A program made the position numbers and the translations under genes. From Alphaproteobacteria bacterium (GTDB lineage: Bacteria > Pseudomonadota > Alphaproteobacteria > Rickettsiales > SXRF01): a stretch of DNA of 6,325 bases. The first letter of the stretch is position 1, and the number at the start of each line of letters is the position of its first letter. The stretch is taken from positions 1 through 6,325 of the forward strand of contig JAFATP010000081.1 in the NCBI GenBank assembly GCA_019243895.1. Reading direction: 5' to 3'. Under the pieces are notes generated by a model. It did not search any database and had not been told where the DNA came from. It saw only the letters and a program-made list of their open reading frames with translations. This document shows positions 6,060-6,325 of this stretch, one piece after another.

Positions 6060-6160
6060 GGCGCCGCGCCCGCGTGCATGGCGCAGATGCTGATAATCCA
6101 TAATAAACCCGTCACACCCAGCGCCGCCAGCGCCCGGCGCGAAGCACTCCAGTAAAACAT
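6056..6160 (-). CDS. 34-aa membrane leader peptide, first ORF of the operon
   Basis: A short frame from ATG 6160 to TGA 6056-6058 encodes 34 residues. It starts MFYWSASRRALAALGV and continues with a hydrophobic stretch, LLWIISICAM, before ending HAGAAP. The Arg-Arg followed by about 19 mostly hydrophobic residues predicts a single membrane helix with the N-terminus inside, or an uncleaved signal peptide. Support for translation is good: GAGGAA lies 7 nt upstream, it is the first ATG with such a site after the operator, and its stop overlaps the znuC GTG by 4 nt like the other operon junctions. I do not recognise a family. It could be a small subunit or regulator of the transporter, a coupling leader, or the residue of a lost periplasmic protein's signal peptide. 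Cys26 and His29 near the outer end might touch metal, which is speculation. Confidence 0.6.
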   Translation of the reverse strand: MFYWSASRRALAALGVTGLLWIISICAMHAGAAP

Positions 6161-6167
6161 CGTTAAA

Positions 6168-6173
6168 TTCCTC
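6168..6173 (-). promoter_or_regulatory. Shine-Dalgarno deciding the operon's first start codon
   Basis: GAGGAA on the - strand, 7 nt before ATG 6160. It is the only strong ribosome site between the operator and znuC, and it overlaps an in-frame ATG 15 nt further upstream, which is therefore unlikely to be used. It points to translation of the 34-aa ORF first, with znuC translated by coupling. Confidence 0.65.
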
Positions 6174-6196
6174 ATTCAGTAAAGCCACCACTACAC

Positions 6197-6218
6197 TATT
6201 GATAATCGATTATCAATA
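6197..6218. promoter_or_regulatory. 22-bp perfect palindrome, probable Zur/Fur-family operator
   Basis: The core TTGATAATCGATTATCAA is perfectly symmetric, and the symmetry extends two more bases each side, to 22 bp. It sits in an AT-rich island (about 6192-6228), 37 nt upstream of the first ORF. The half-site TGATAAT is the classic Fur-family heptamer, but the centre is the even dinucleotide CG instead of the single base of canonical 7-1-7 boxes. AT-rich hexamers such as TATGAT (6222-6227, - strand) and GATAAT inside the palindrome could be -10 elements, so a bound repressor would block the promoter. The downstream zinc-uptake genes make Zur the likeliest protein; Fur or Mur are alternatives. 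Confidence 0.75.
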
Positions 6219-6228
6219 TATATCATAA

Positions 6229-6325
6229 GCCCTCGTGCGCAGGGCCAGGCAGAAACGTGTAATGGCGCGGGCGGCAGCCGCCTGCCGCGCGGTTCACGCG
6301 CATTCGCAGCACGCTTTACGGCGTC
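6229..6325. other. upstream region, GC-rich hairpin and possible end of another gene
   Basis: No complete gene is supported here. On the - strand one frame entering from the right edge ends at TGA 6294-6296 with the residues RRKACCECA; its CxxC resembles the tail of some Fur-family proteins, but nine codons cannot establish this. A GC-rich hairpin (GCGGCA 6271-6276, TGCCGC 6283-6288, loop GCCGCC) follows that stop in the - direction without a T-run. On the + strand ATG 6262 opens a frame to the window edge, but it has no good ribosome site. Confidence 0.3.

Noticed and set aside
6060..6191. Longer znuC starting at GTG 6191 (278 aa)
   Set aside because: The extension has no ribosome site, begins only 5 nt from the operator, reads as an atypical N-terminus, and overlaps a better-supported small ORF whose stop overlaps GTG 6059.
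1..6325. CRISPR array, insertion sequence, tRNA or rRNA
   Set aside because: No spaced direct repeats, transposase-like protein, terminal inverted repeats or RNA-gene sequence was seen.

Overview
The window (about 6.3 kb, GC-rich) looks like a chromosomal segment of an alphaproteobacterium. This rests on a GTA/phage-type 3TM holin of a kind common in that class, a PagL-like outer-membrane protein and GC-rich codon use. The class assignment is inference; no rRNA or tRNA is present.

Region 1 (1-1327, + strand) holds the C-terminal end of an unrecognised small-residue/aromatic-rich protein, a stand-alone 138-aa holin-family protein with a clear intrinsic terminator, and a 175-aa PagL-like lipid A 3-O-deacylase homologue. 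In that homologue the position of the catalytic glutamate is a glutamine.

Region 2 (1331-6160, - strand) is one tightly packed metal-transport operon, read right to left. It opens with a near-ideal 22-bp Fur/Zur-type palindrome (6197-6218). A previously hidden 34-codon membrane-peptide ORF follows (6160-6056), with a good Shine-Dalgarno. Its stop overlaps the GTG start of a ZnuC-like ATPase. Next comes a single 564-codon gene that fuses a ZnuB-like permease to a complete ZnuA-like metal-binding protein. After 4 nt comes a LolD/MacB-like ATPase, then an FtsX/MacB-like permease with a His/acid-rich periplasmic loop, then a periplasmic DUF3299 protein. Four of the five junctions are 4-nt stop/start overlaps (ATGA or GTGA).

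Working together: the ZnuC/ZnuB-A part should import zinc (or a related divalent metal) when a Fur-family repressor, most likely Zur, leaves the operator. The second half resembles the zinc-responsive ATPase/FtsX permease/DUF3299 cassette known next to other Zur-regulated genes in Proteobacteria (Vibrio Zrg, Pseudomonas PA4064-PA4066; from memory). Both systems here are on one transcript. The most novel points are the permease-binding-protein fusion with a retained internal signal peptide, the leader membrane peptide coupled to znuC, and the Glu-to-Gln PagL homologue.

Region 3 (6219-6325) is upstream sequence with a GC-rich hairpin and perhaps the last codons of another - strand gene.
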